Positions 28,348-37,008 are shown, counted from the first letter of the stretch. The stretch is 64,000 nt of DNA from Tsukamurella tyrosinosolvens (GCF_900104775.1 NZ_FNSA01000003.1:2294001-2358000); one strand, 5' to 3'. Numbers and translations are program-made. Notes: a model not told the origin generated them from the letters alone.

Positions 28348-29652
28348 CTACACCCGTTCGTACGCCTCCGCAGTGGTCTTCGCGTCCTCGATGAAGCGCT
28401 CGACGTCCGCCTCCGTGTGGAAGTCGAGGATCGGCGCGGGCTCGGAGAGCAGGCCGAACAGCGCGGCACCCACCGCATCGTCGGAGACCGCGCCGGCGAA
28501 GAGCAGGCCGGCGGCGAAGGCGTAGTCCGGATCGCCGAGGAACAGACGGGTGACCTCCGCCGCGGCGTGGCCGCGCTCCTCCCAGTGCCGGTCGAACTGG
28601 TCGGTGATCCATTCGGCCGTGAAGTCCGAGCCCCGCGCCTCGATGGCCTTCACCAGCGCCGCGACCTGGATGAGCCCCGTCTGCGCGCCCTGCCCGGCGA
28701 TCGGGTCGAACGCGATCGCGGAGTCGCCGAGCGCGAGCACCGGGCGACCGCTGCGGGTGTAGCCGACACCCTGGCGGACCGTCGGGGTGACGGCGCCGCG
28801 GAGCCACGAGTGCCGGTCCTCCTCGATGACGCGGAGCTTCTCGATGTCCGCGAGGTCGTCGGGGAAGTAGTCGCGGTAGATGCTCACCACCACCTCGAGG
28901 GCGCTCTGCGCGTCCGTCACCTCGCCCCACCGCTGCACCCAGTCGCCGTCGGGCTTCGCGAACCCGAGCACGCTCCACGTGGCGCCGACATCCTTGTGCC
29001 AGTACGGGCCGATCCAGATCTCGCCGTGGTCGGTGTGCAGGTTGAAGACGTTGTGCTTCCCGGCGCCGTGGCCGCGGGCGGTGAAGACGTCGTCGCCGTG
29101 GCCGAGCCCGGTGAAGGCGGCGGCCAGCAGGTGCCGCTGTGGGGAGCGGTAGACCGTGCGTGCCTCGTCGACGGGGAACAGGCCCGACAGTCCGCCCTTG
29201 CCGGTGGAGACCAGCGTGAGGTCGTGCGCGGCCGCGACGGCGTCGAGCTCCTCGGGCGTGACGGTCTCGACGTGGAACGAGCCGCCCGCCTCCTCGAACA
29301 GCCGGATCCGGTCGTGGGCGCGCAGCCGCACGTCGATCCCGGCCGCGGTGTAGGTGAAGTCGGGATCGAAGGCGAGCACCTGCTCGAGCGCGCCCGGCTC
29401 GCCCGTGTTCAAGCGGGTGTTCATGCCGGTGGACAGCGGCGCGTCGGGGTAGAGCTCCTCGACGAGGGTGTGGTCGACGTCCCGGGAGTGCCCGAAGAGG
29501 ACGGCGGTGCCGGTGGCCGGGACCTCGTCGCGCAGTTGCTCCGCGGTGCGGTCGCTGTAGAGGTCGACGGGGTGCCCGGCGCGGGCGAGGACGAGCGCGG
29601 CGGTGGCTCCCACCACTCCGGCGCCGATGATGGCGATGCGTGCCTGGGTCAT
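28348..29652 (-). CDS. Styrene monooxygenase StyA-like FAD enzyme
   Basis: 434-residue group-E-type flavoprotein. The FAD-binding motif GAGVVGATAALVLARAGH begins at residue 10, a Ser/Thr-Arg pair at strand 2 (LYSDRT) replaces the usual Glu, as in styrene/indole monooxygenases, and ALGDSAIAFDPIAGQGAQTG is the second FAD motif. No fused reductase is present, and no styB-like reductase is adjacent, so reduced FAD must come from elsewhere. It is 31 bp downstream of the DszC-like gene and probably co-transcribed with it. Substrate unknown. Confidence 0.8.
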   Translation of the reverse strand: MTQARIAIIGAGVVGATAALVLARAGHPVDLYSDRTAEQLRDEVPATGTAVLFGHSRDVDHTLVEELYPDAPLSTGMNTRLNTGEPGALEQVLAFDPDFTYTAAGIDVRLRAHDRIRLFEEAGGSFHVETVTPEELDAVAAAHDLTLVSTGKGGLSGLFPVDEARTVYRSPQRHLLAAAFTGLGHGDDVFTARGHGAGKHNVFNLHTDHGEIWIGPYWHKDVGATWSVLGFAKPDGDWVQRWGEVTDAQSALEVVVSIYRDYFPDDLADIEKLRVIEEDRHSWLRGAVTPTVRQGVGYTRSGRPVLALGDSAIAFDPIAGQGAQTGLIQVAALVKAIEARGSDFTAEWITDQFDRHWEERGHAAAEVTRLFLGDPDYAFAAGLLFAGAVSDDAVGAALFGLLSEPAPILDFHTEADVERFIEDAKTTAEAYERV

Positions 29653-29683
29653 GGTCGTGCCTTTCGGTGGTCGGATCGATCGG

Positions 29684-30910
29684 TTACTGCGCGGTGGTTC
29701 CGGTGGGCGCGGTGCGGGCGCCCGCGTTCCAGGCGTACGGCAGGTCCGCGCCGTTGAGCAGGAGGTCGCCGATGGCGCGGGCCTTCTGGATCGCGGGGTT
29801 GTGCACGGCGAGGGTGCGGGCGTTGCGCCAGTGTCGGTCGAGCCGCAGGTCGGCGTCGACGATGGACGCGCCGCCGACCTCGAACAGGTCGGTGGTGGCC
29901 CTCAGGACCGTGTCGATGACGGCGAGCTGCGCGTGCGCGGCCGCCAGCTCGGCCTCCGGCACCAGGTCCTCGTGGACCCGACGGTCCGCGAGGGCGTCGT
30001 CGAGCACGTCCGCGACGGCGAGCACGGCCTGCTTCGCCGACCACGCCGCGCTGGAGAGCCGGCCGATCACCTGCTGGACCAGCGGGTCGTGGCGCTGCAG
30101 GTCGGCGGCGGCGTGCGAGAACGTCCGGGTGCGGGCCTGCACCCAGGCCACGGCGTCGTCGGTGGCGCGCTGCGCGATGCCGGCGAGTCCCGCGAGCTGC
30201 ACCAGCTGCAGATACGAGGTGGCGTAGGTCGCACCCGGCGCGCCGTAGCCGGCGCCGAGAAGGCGGTCGGCGGGGACGGCGACGTCGGTGAAGACGGTCG
30301 TGCCGCTCGCGGTGAGGCGCTGTCCGAAGCCGTTCCAGTCGTCGACCTTCTCGACGCCGTCCGCGTTCGCGTCGACCAGGACGCCGACCCGCTCGCCGTC
30401 GAGGTCGGCGGCGACCAGGATCTGGTCCGCGTACAGGGTGCCGGTGGAGTAGAACTTGGTGCCGCTGAGCCGGTAGTCACCGTCGTCCTGCTTGGTCAGC
30501 GTCGTGGCGTAGCCGCCCACGGAGCCGGCGCCGGGCTCGGTGATCGCGTTGCCGACGACGGTGCCGTCGACGACCGCGCGGAGCCACGCGTCGCCCGCGG
30601 AGGTGTTCGCGAGCCGCTGATCCTCGACGAAGTTGACGTGCACGCGCAGCGCCTGCGGGATGTTGGAATCGGCGGCGGCCAGGTTGATGAGCTGGCGGAA
30701 GAATTGCCGCAGCGTCACGCCGCCGCCGCCGAGCTCGCGGGGCACGCGGAGCGCGGTGAAGCCGGCTTCCTTGAGCTGTGCGATCGGCTCGTGCACGAGT
30801 TCGCGGTCGCGCTCGCGGGCGACGGCGCCCTCGGCGATCCGGGCGTAGACGGGGCCGAGGGTCGCGTCGAGCTCGGCGTCGGACTTCGATGGCGTCAGCG
30901 AGGTGGTCAT
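29684..30910 (-). CDS. Acyl-CoA-dehydrogenase-fold flavin monooxygenase (SfnB/DszC-like)
   Basis: 408 residues with the acyl-CoA dehydrogenase fold. The N-terminal helices end in LREFF-like FRQLINLAAADSNIPQ; the central beta domain has NAITEPGAGSVGGYATTL and LSGTKFYSTGTLYAD, diagnostic for the SfnB/DszC/IsoB group that oxygenates organosulfur compounds or nitrogen substrates using free FMNH2. The dehydrogenase catalytic Glu is not evident. Followed by the StyA-like gene in a probable two-gene operon, both flavin-dependent oxygenases lacking an adjacent reductase. The ATG at 30910 starts the first conserved helix region. Confidence 0.83.
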   Translation of the reverse strand: MTTSLTPSKSDAELDATLGPVYARIAEGAVARERDRELVHEPIAQLKEAGFTALRVPRELGGGGVTLRQFFRQLINLAAADSNIPQALRVHVNFVEDQRLANTSAGDAWLRAVVDGTVVGNAITEPGAGSVGGYATTLTKQDDGDYRLSGTKFYSTGTLYADQILVAADLDGERVGVLVDANADGVEKVDDWNGFGQRLTASGTTVFTDVAVPADRLLGAGYGAPGATYATSYLQLVQLAGLAGIAQRATDDAVAWVQARTRTFSHAAADLQRHDPLVQQVIGRLSSAAWSAKQAVLAVADVLDDALADRRVHEDLVPEAELAAAHAQLAVIDTVLRATTDLFEVGGASIVDADLRLDRHWRNARTLAVHNPAIQKARAIGDLLLNGADLPYAWNAGARTAPTGTTAQ

Positions 30911-31000
30911 GGCCGACAACTGTGGTCTGCGAACGATCACCTGACGAGGGTTCGCCGCGCCGTGAACGTATTCCGGCCGGACCGGGGCGCCGCGGTGGCC

Positions 31001-31006
31001 TAGGTT
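31001..31006 (+). promoter_or_regulatory. -10 box TAGGTT, leaderless secreted-protein gene
   Basis: Ends 6 nt before the ATG at 31013. Confidence 0.5.
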
Positions 31007-31012
31007 CGACGG

Positions 31013-32266
31013 ATGGTACGTCGTCTCGCGCACGCGATCTCCCTGTCCGCCGCCGGTGCCGTTCTCGCCGGGACGCTGGTCGCGGCGCCATCCGTGGCCG
31101 CGGGCCCGTCGACCGTCCCCACCGCCGAGGAGCGTCTGTACGACGCGGGGGAGATTCCCGCCCGCCTGGTCGCCTCCGCGGGGCTCGAGCGGTATCCCGG
31201 CGAGCTGCGCCGGGCGCTGGCGCGGTCGAGGACCGTCGACGAGGCGGAACGCGCGGCCGAGCAGTCGTCGCGGGACGTGTGGCGCGCGGCCGTGCAGCGG
31301 GTGCAGAGCGGCGCGGACGGTTTCGCGGCCGACGACCGACCGCTCTACTGGGCCCGGCTCGCCATGATCCGCGCCGTGCGCGACTGGCGGCCGGGGTTCG
31401 CGGTGCCGGAGGCGCGGCGTTCCGGGATCGTGACCGCCATCGACGAGATCTCGCGCGGCCAACGGCGCGCACCGTCGGGCAGGACGGTGCTCGTCACCGG
31501 GTTCGACCCGTTCCGCCTGACCCGGGACATCCGGCAGGGCAACCCGTCCGGGGCGATCGCGCTGGCCCTCGACGGCACCCGGGTCGACACCCCGACCGGG
31601 CCCGTGACCGTGGTCGCGATGACCTTCCCGGTGCGCTGGCGGGACTTCGGTGCCGGGATGGTCGAGCGGGCGGTGACCCCGTTCCTGCGGCCCGGACCGT
31701 CGCGCGCGGTCGGCTTCACGACGGTGAGCCAGGGCCGGCCCGACAAGTTCGACCTGGAGGCGATCAACGGGGTGTGGCGCGGCGGCGCGGTGGACAACGA
31801 GGCCGCCTGCTTCCGGGGCGAGGCGCCGGTGGCCGGGGTCGCGCCGCAGTGGACCCGCAGCACGCTGCCGATGGGCGCCATCGGTGCGGCGGCCCGGGGC
31901 CGCTATCCCGTGGTCCGCAATCCCGAGATCGCCTACGCCACCGGGACGAACCCGCCGGTGTCGACGGCGTGCGGTCTGCCCCCGATGTCGGCCACCGCGA
32001 CCACGGGGGAGCCGCCGGCCGGTGCGCTCGCGCGGCAGGGCGCGGGCGGGGACTACCTCTCCAACGAGATCGGCTACCGCGTCACGCTGGTGCGCGACCG
32101 GCTCGCCGCGCCCGTGCCCGGCGGTCATCTGCACACGCCCGTGCTCGACGGGCTGCCCGCGGACCGGAGCGTCGTGGACTCGGCGCAGTACCGGGCGAAT
32201 CTGGCGGCGATCGTCGCCCAGGCGCGGTCCGTGGTGGCGGTGGTGGCGCGCGGCGAACGCGGCTGA
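31013..32266 (+). CDS. Secreted pyroglutamyl-peptidase-like protein with Ser at the catalytic Cys
   Basis: 417 residues. A Sec signal peptide (about 1-30, ending in VAA) precedes a helical region and a C15 pyroglutamyl-peptidase-like domain from about residue 158, beginning TVLVTGFDPF. The Glu (FDLEAIN, Glu249) and His (HLHTP, about 372-374) of the C15 triad are retained, but the position of the Cys in the family motif (AGxYxCN) reads GGDYLSN, with Ser350. It is either a Ser-hydrolase variant or a non-peptidase. A TAGGTT box 6 nt before the ATG suggests a leaderless mRNA. Export suggests action at the cell envelope or outside. Confidence 0.75.
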   Translation: MVRRLAHAISLSAAGAVLAGTLVAAPSVAAGPSTVPTAEERLYDAGEIPARLVASAGLERYPGELRRALARSRTVDEAERAAEQSSRDVWRAAVQRVQSGADGFAADDRPLYWARLAMIRAVRDWRPGFAVPEARRSGIVTAIDEISRGQRRAPSGRTVLVTGFDPFRLTRDIRQGNPSGAIALALDGTRVDTPTGPVTVVAMTFPVRWRDFGAGMVERAVTPFLRPGPSRAVGFTTVSQGRPDKFDLEAINGVWRGGAVDNEAACFRGEAPVAGVAPQWTRSTLPMGAIGAAARGRYPVVRNPEIAYATGTNPPVSTACGLPPMSATATTGEPPAGALARQGAGGDYLSNEIGYRVTLVRDRLAAPVPGGHLHTPVLDGLPADRSVVDSAQYRANLAAIVAQARSVVAVVARGERG

Positions 32267-32312
32267 GCGCGATCTCCGCGCGTTTCGCGCCCGAATCCGC
32301 CCCACGCGGCGG

Positions 32313-32342
32313 TAGAACCTGTTACAACTAGAACACGTTCTG
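32313..32342. promoter_or_regulatory. Two tandem KstR-like operator boxes
   Basis: TAGAACCTGTTACA (32313-32326) matches the KstR consensus TnnAACnnGTTnnA fully; TAGAACACGTTCTG (32329-32342) matches all but the last base. Centres are 16 bp apart, 41-70 bp before the FadD19-like start. KstR is the TetR-type repressor of sterol catabolism in Mycobacteriales. Other TetR proteins recognise similar AAC-GTT palindromes, so the regulator is inferred. Confidence 0.55.
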
Positions 32343-32382
32343 CCGAGCTGAACGGGTTCGCAGGTCAGGAACAGGAGTGCGC

Positions 32383-34023
32383 ATGAAGTTCAACCTCGCC
32401 GATGTCTTCGAGGCGGTCGTCGACGCGGTGCCGGAACGGATCCTACTGAGTTTCGAGGGGGATCAGACCTCGTACGCGGAGATGGACGGGCAGGCGAACC
32501 AAGTGGCGCACCTGTTCGCCGCGAACGGGATCGGCGCCTTCGACCACGTCGCACTGTTCCTCAAGAACAGCGTCGAGCACGTGCAGTCGCTGCTGGGGCT
32601 CATCAAGATCCGCGCGGTGCCGGTCAACGTCAACTACCGGTACACCGCACCCGAGCTCGAGTACATCTTCACCAACTCCGATGCGCGCGGCATCATCGTC
32701 GAGATGCCGGAGCATCAGCGCACGCTCGCGACGCTCGTCGACAAGCTCCCCGAGCTGCGGACCGTGTTCGTGATCGGCGAGACCGATCCGGCCCTCGCGG
32801 CCGCGGTCGACGGTGCCGACGGCGTCGCCCTGGTGCCGTTCGCCGACGCGGCGGCCCAGTCCACCGAGCGCGACTTCGAGGAGCGCACCGGCGAGGAGCA
32901 CTACATCATCTACACCGGCGGCACCACGGGCTACCCGAAGGGCGTGGTGTGGCAGCACGACGACTTCTTCCGCAAGCCCTTGTCCGCCGGCGTGCCGTAC
33001 GGCGGAGAGCCGCGCCAGAGCCTCGACGAGGTGGGGGAGGGCGCGAAGCAGTTCCCGCCGCTCGCCTTCCTCGTGGCCGCGCCGCTCATGCACGGCGCCG
33101 CCGCCTACTCGCTGTTCACGTTCTTCGTGCTCGGTTCCCGGATCATCCTCGAGCGGGACTTCAAGGCCGAGCAGATCGTGCGGAACATCAAGCGCGACCA
33201 GACGCAGACGATCCTCATCGTCGGCGACGCCATGGGCATCCCGCTTGTCGAGGAGATGGAGAAGCAGAAGGACACCGCGGACTTCTCGTCGCTGTTCTCG
33301 ATCACGTCGGGCGGCGCCATCTGGTCCAAGCACGTGCGCGACCGGATGGCCGCGATCAAGCCCGAGCTGATCCTGCGGGACAACTTCGGCGCGTCCGAGT
33401 CGGGCAACGACGGTGTCATGACCCTCGACGAGAACGGCAACCTGCACGCGCCGCCCACCGACAAGATGATGGTGGTCGACGAGTCCTTCGAGCAGATCAC
33501 CGAGACGGGCCAGGTCGGCTACATCGCCCGCGTCGGCAACGTCCCGCTCGGCTACTACAACGATCCGGAGAAGTCGGCGCGCACTTTCCCGACCCTGCCC
33601 GATGGCCGGCGGATCTCGGTGCTCGGCGACATGGGCTACCCCGCCGAGGACGGCGGCATCGTCTTCCTCGGCCGGGGGAGCCAGTGCATCAACACCGGCG
33701 GCGAGAAGGTCTACGCGGAAGAGGTCGAGGCCACCCTGCACGGGCACCCCGCGATCGCCGACGCGCTCGTGGTGCCGGTGCCGGACGCCCGTTACGGCCA
33801 GCGCGTCGCCGCGGTCATCTCCGTCGCAGCGGGCCAGGAGCGCCCGTCGATCGAGGACGTGCAGACCTTCGCCCGCAGCGAGCTCGCCGGCTACAAGGTG
33901 CCGCGCACCATCGTCTTCGTCGACCAGGTCAAGCGCACCCCGGCGGGCAAGGCCGACTACCGGTGGGCGAAGACCACGGCCGAGGACGCCGCCCAGGAGG
34001 CCTCGGAGGGGCAGCCCGCCTGA
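32383..34023 (+). CDS. Acyl-CoA synthetase, FadD19-like
   Basis: 546-residue AMP-forming acyl-CoA ligase. The P-loop is YTGGTTGYPKGV (about 176-187), the adenine region is DNFGASESG, the motor segment is LGRGSQCINTGGEKVYAEEVE, and the C-terminal catalytic Lys is in KRTPAGKADYRWAK. Length, and especially the C-terminal AGYKVPR...DYRWAK pattern, match M. tuberculosis FadD19 (steroid side-chain CoA ligase) as I remember it. The ATG at 32383 follows AGGAG at spacing 5, so I prefer it to the GTG at 32377. The KstR-like boxes upstream support a role in sterol or fatty-acid catabolism. Confidence 0.87.
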   Translation: MKFNLADVFEAVVDAVPERILLSFEGDQTSYAEMDGQANQVAHLFAANGIGAFDHVALFLKNSVEHVQSLLGLIKIRAVPVNVNYRYTAPELEYIFTNSDARGIIVEMPEHQRTLATLVDKLPELRTVFVIGETDPALAAAVDGADGVALVPFADAAAQSTERDFEERTGEEHYIIYTGGTTGYPKGVVWQHDDFFRKPLSAGVPYGGEPRQSLDEVGEGAKQFPPLAFLVAAPLMHGAAAYSLFTFFVLGSRIILERDFKAEQIVRNIKRDQTQTILIVGDAMGIPLVEEMEKQKDTADFSSLFSITSGGAIWSKHVRDRMAAIKPELILRDNFGASESGNDGVMTLDENGNLHAPPTDKMMVVDESFEQITETGQVGYIARVGNVPLGYYNDPEKSARTFPTLPDGRRISVLGDMGYPAEDGGIVFLGRGSQCINTGGEKVYAEEVEATLHGHPAIADALVVPVPDARYGQRVAAVISVAAGQERPSIEDVQTFARSELAGYKVPRTIVFVDQVKRTPAGKADYRWAKTTAEDAAQEASEGQPA

Positions 34024-34075
34024 CGGGCCGATCCTCGGTGCGATCGGCGAAGGGCCGGCCGAAACGCACCGTGGA

Positions 34076-34498
34076 TCAGCCGGTGAACTCCCAGGGATTG
34101 ACGACGGGCACGCCGGCGCGCTCGAAATCCTTGGTATTGCGGGTGATGACGGTGAGTCCGTTAAAGATCGCGGTGGCGGCGAGAAGTGTGTCGTTCTCAG
34201 GCGCCGGATCGGGTACGTGCAATTGCGCAGCGAAGCGCGCGACAGGACGATCGACGGGGATCGTCCGGTCCGCGAACACACCGAGCACCTCGTCGTCGAA
34301 CCACCGCCGATAGGTGCGGCCGCCCGCGGGATCCCGCCGCTCGATTCGGAGCACACCCCGTTCTACTTCCAGCAACGTGATCACGCTGATGAAATAGCGA
34401 TCCGAATCCTGATCGCCGGCCCAAGCGAGAACTCGAGGATCCGCGCGAGATGCCTTGCGCAGTTCGCTGAGCACGTTCGTGTCGAGTAGGAAACTCAC
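34076..34498 (-). CDS. vapC: VapC-type PIN-domain toxin
   Basis: 140-residue PIN ribonuclease. Metal-binding acidic residues are visible in FLLDTNVLSEL (first Asp), ITLLEVERG (Glu), and PENDTLLAATA (Asp), followed by LTVITRNTKDF with the final Asp. These would cleave a tRNA or rRNA loop when freed from the antitoxin. The GTG at 34498 overlaps the antitoxin stop as GTGA, the standard toxin-antitoxin layout; the longer frame beginning upstream lies within the antitoxin gene. Confidence 0.9.
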   Translation of the reverse strand: MSFLLDTNVLSELRKASRADPRVLAWAGDQDSDRYFISVITLLEVERGVLRIERRDPAGGRTYRRWFDDEVLGVFADRTIPVDRPVARFAAQLHVPDPAPENDTLLAATAIFNGLTVITRNTKDFERAGVPVVNPWEFTG

Positions 34499-34776
34499 GA
34501 CAGATCGATCTCCCGTGGGGTCCAATCGATCGAAGCGACCGCTCGATCGAACTCCAGATCGAGATCGGGATCGACCGGCTCCTTCATCGCGAGCGCATCG
34601 GCGAGGCTCACCCGGGGCTTCTCGAGCCGGCGATACGCCGCGATCGACATGAGAACGTACGCCGGTTCGCCTCGGTCGGTGATGAGGACCGGCGCCTCAT
34701 CGGCGGCCCGCTTCGCCGCGCTGACGTCCCGGTTGAAGTCGCGGGCGGATATCGACCTGTTCACCATGTCAGTCAT
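34495..34776 (-). CDS. vapB: Phd/YefM-type antitoxin partner of the PIN toxin
   Basis: 93 residues. The N-terminal Phd/YefM DNA-binding domain is clear from ISARDFNRDVSAAKRAA, PVLITDRGEPAYVLMSIAAYRRLE. The acidic C-terminal tail (about 65-93, DPDLDLEFDRAVASIDW) should wrap the toxin. Mixed pairing of a Phd-fold antitoxin with a VapC toxin is common. Shine-Dalgarno AGGAGG lies upstream of the ATG at 34776 and touches an inverted repeat that is the likely autoregulatory operator. Confidence 0.9.
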   Translation of the reverse strand: MTDMVNRSISARDFNRDVSAAKRAADEAPVLITDRGEPAYVLMSIAAYRRLEKPRVSLADALAMKEPVDPDLDLEFDRAVASIDWTPREIDLS

Positions 34777-34787
34777 CGCGCGCCTCC

Positions 34788-34807
34788 TGGTAGGTAAGTG
34801 CCTACCA
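34788..34807. promoter_or_regulatory. Inverted-repeat operator of the VapBC pair
   Basis: Perfect arms TGGTAGG (34788-34794) and CCTACCA (34801-34807) separated by 6 nt, adjoining the AGGAGG ribosome-binding site of the antitoxin gene. Expected binding site of the antitoxin-toxin complex. Confidence 0.6.
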
Positions 34808-34832
34808 AACTACGCTCGATGAAGCCCGCTCG

Positions 34833-35450
34833 CTACTGGGTCGCCAACCAGTCCAGGTACGCGGCGCCGCGGGGGGAGAGCTCGTAGCCGACCTCGTGGC
34901 TGATCGTTAGGCCCATGCCCTTGAGCTTGCGGATGTCCGCCTTCATGGGCAGCAGCTCGACGCCGCGCTCGGCGGCGAGCTCCTTCGAGACGATGTGCGG
35001 GTGGTCGCGGATCCAGGCGAGGATGTCGCGGGTCCACGGGCCGGTCTCGCGGGCATCGAGCCGCGCCAGGCGTCGCGCGATCGCCGCGAGCTCGGCGTCG
35101 TCGGGGAGTTCCTCCCGCAGCGCGAGCCGCGGGTCCTCGCCGGCCCATTCCAGGTGGACGCGGTAGACGTGTTCGCCGCCGCGGGCGGACCGCTCCCGGC
35201 GGGGCGCATCGGGGTCGCGGGGCGTGAGCAGTTTGCGCAGCGCCGCCGCGTCCTTGACGCCCGCGGCGCGCGCGGCGCGGTCGCTGATCCTCTCGACGTC
35301 CGGCACGCGGGTGACGCGGGTGAAGCGCAGCAGCCCGGCCGGGGTGAGCTGGGTGCCGCCGACCTTGACCCGCGGCGTGTCCCAGCGCCGGTACTGCGTG
35401 GTGATGCGGCCGTCGCGGACGCCCTCGGCCACGGCCTTCGGAATCAGCAT
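34833..35450 (-). CDS. ASCH-like domain fused to winged-helix domain
   Basis: 205 residues, family not firmly recognised. The N-terminal about 55 residues (MLIPKAVAEGVRDGRITTQYRRW, then KVGGTQLTPAGLLRFTRV) follow the ASCH/PUA-like pattern associated with RNA or modified-nucleotide binding. The C-terminal about 70 residues (DILAWIRDHPHIVSKELAAERGV, then KADIRKLKGMGLT) look like a winged helix of a type used in DNA-binding proteins. The ATG at 35450 starts the ASCH-like strand; it is separated from the DinB gene by only 4 bp and probably co-transcribed. Confidence 0.68.
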   Translation of the reverse strand: MLIPKAVAEGVRDGRITTQYRRWDTPRVKVGGTQLTPAGLLRFTRVTRVPDVERISDRAARAAGVKDAAALRKLLTPRDPDAPRRERSARGGEHVYRVHLEWAGEDPRLALREELPDDAELAAIARRLARLDARETGPWTRDILAWIRDHPHIVSKELAAERGVELLPMKADIRKLKGMGLTISHEVGYELSPRGAAYLDWLATQ

Positions 35451-35454
35451 GGCT

Positions 35455-35928
35455 TCAGTCTGCGCGCCGCGCGACCACGTCGCGACAGATCTCCATGTGC
35501 CCGGTGTGCTGGGCCAGCTCGCGCAGCATGTGGGTGAGCACCCATTCCGGCGTCGCCGTGGCGGCGTTGCGCCGCGTGGTGCCGGTGGCGCCGGGGTTGC
35601 GGATCCCGGTGGCCGCGACCGCGGCCCAGCGCGGGACGTCCGTGCGCAGCCGGGCGACGATCGCCCGGGCCTCGGCGACGGTGCCGGTCGCACGGAACTC
35701 CGTGGACCGCTCGCGGGGGATGTCCTCCCCGGCCATCAGCGAGCCGCCCCAGTAGCCGAGCGCCCCGCCGACGTGCGTGACGAGCGCGAACACGGTGTTC
35801 ACGCCGGGGACCGGAGGCGCCGCGTTGACGGTCGTGTCGTCCAGGTCGTCGAGCACGCGGTCGATCGTGTCCAGGGTCTCCGCGGCGACGTTGAGGAAGG
35901 CCGCGATCTGGCCGTCAGCCGCGGGCAC
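35455..35928 (-). CDS. DinB-superfamily (DUF664-like) protein
   Basis: 157 residues in a four-helix-bundle DinB arrangement. Candidate metal-ligand histidines occur in ALVTHVGGALGYWGG (about residue 52) and LRELAQHTGHMEICRD (about 139 and 142), the typical three-His pattern. In mycothiol producers many DinB proteins are thiol-dependent transferases or detoxification enzymes; that role is inferred. GTG start at 35928 overlaps the 3' end of the nucleoside hydrolase gene by 14 bp. Confidence 0.75.
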   Translation of the reverse strand: MPAADGQIAAFLNVAAETLDTIDRVLDDLDDTTVNAAPPVPGVNTVFALVTHVGGALGYWGGSLMAGEDIPRERSTEFRATGTVAEARAIVARLRTDVPRWAAVAATGIRNPGATGTTRRNAATATPEWVLTHMLRELAQHTGHMEICRDVVARRAD

Positions 35929-36952
35929 GGGCGAGTCCTGCGATCGAGTCGATCAGATCGTCGAAGAAGGCCGCCTGATCGGTGGCGACGGCGACCTGCG
36001 CCGTGTCCGGCCGGTTCCAGCTGCCGTGCACGTCGGCGATCGTCGTTCCGCGGGTGAGTGATCCGGTGAGCTCCACGTCCACAGGGTAGGCCCGGGTCTC
36101 GGCGATCGTCGGATCCAGGGCGACGGCCGCGGCGAACGGGTCGTGCATGTGCGCGATGTAGCCGAGGTCGTGGTCGCGGTGGAACTCGAAGTAGAACCGC
36201 ACGGCGTCGGAGGCGGCCCGGACGACGGGATTGCTCGCGGCCGACCGCGTACCGTCGGCGTCCTCGGGATCGAGGCACTCCGCCGGGCTGCTGCCCGCGG
36301 CGTCCGCGAGCCGCAGCAGGTGGTCGGGCGTCAGCTCGATGGTCTCGGTGAGGTCGAGCGGGCAGAGGATCGGGAGCGGGGTGCCGGTGCCGTCGAGCTC
36401 GCCGTACGCGCGCAGCACCTCCCACAGCGACTCGGGGTCGACGGCGACGTTCCACTCGGACGTGGGCGTGGTGTTGCCGGGGTGCCAGAAGACGCCGCCC
36501 ATGATCACGAGGCGGCGCAGCCGGGCGAGGATCCCGGGGTCGTCGCGCAGGGCCAGCGCGAGGTTCGTGCACGGACCGGTCACCAGCGCGACGACCTCGC
36601 CGGGGTGGGCACGGGTCAGATCGGACCAGGCCTGCGGCCCCGTGATCTCCGACGGTCCGCGGCCCGGCGTCGGCAGCTCGGCGTAGCCGACACCGAACGG
36701 TCCGTGGGTCTCCTCGGTGGTCATCAGCGGGGTCGACAGCGGCGCGTCCGAGCCGGGGTGGACCTCGATGTCGGTGCGGCCCAGCAGTTCCAGCCAGGCG
36801 AGGTTGTTCTCCACGACCTGCGGCGCGGGCACGTTGCCGGCCGTCGAGACGATGCCGAGGAGATCCACACCGGGTTTGCTCAGCAGGTACAGCAGGGCCA
36901 GGGAGTCGTCGACGCCGGTGTCGCAGTCGAACAGGACCTTCGTTTCCGCCAC
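35915..36952 (-). CDS. Inosine-uridine-type nucleoside hydrolase
   Basis: 345-residue ribonucleoside hydrolase (IUNH family). The calcium/ribose-binding DCDTGVDDSLAL motif lies at residues 9-20, with further ligand regions LVTGPCTNLA, the WNVAVDPES loop and MHDPFAA (last Asp). It cleaves N-glycosidic bonds of nucleosides for salvage. I set the start at GTG 36952, because TAGGGT (36960-36965 on this strand) lies 7 nt upstream and the conserved motif begins immediately after; GTG 36976 is the longer alternative. Heads a probable operon with the DinB and ASCH-like genes. Confidence 0.87.
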   Translation of the reverse strand: MAETKVLFDCDTGVDDSLALLYLLSKPGVDLLGIVSTAGNVPAPQVVENNLAWLELLGRTDIEVHPGSDAPLSTPLMTTEETHGPFGVGYAELPTPGRGPSEITGPQAWSDLTRAHPGEVVALVTGPCTNLALALRDDPGILARLRRLVIMGGVFWHPGNTTPTSEWNVAVDPESLWEVLRAYGELDGTGTPLPILCPLDLTETIELTPDHLLRLADAAGSSPAECLDPEDADGTRSAASNPVVRAASDAVRFYFEFHRDHDLGYIAHMHDPFAAAVALDPTIAETRAYPVDVELTGSLTRGTTIADVHGSWNRPDTAQVAVATDQAAFFDDLIDSIAGLARARG

Positions 36953-36959
36953 ATCGACG

Positions 36960-36965
36960 ACCCTA
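36960..36965 (-). promoter_or_regulatory. -10 box TAGGGT, leaderless nucleoside hydrolase gene
   Basis: Ends 7 nt before the GTG at 36952 on the minus strand. Confidence 0.45.
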
Positions 36966-37008
36966 GCGCCCGGCACCGACAGCGATCACCGCGGCGGAGG
37001 ACCGCACC

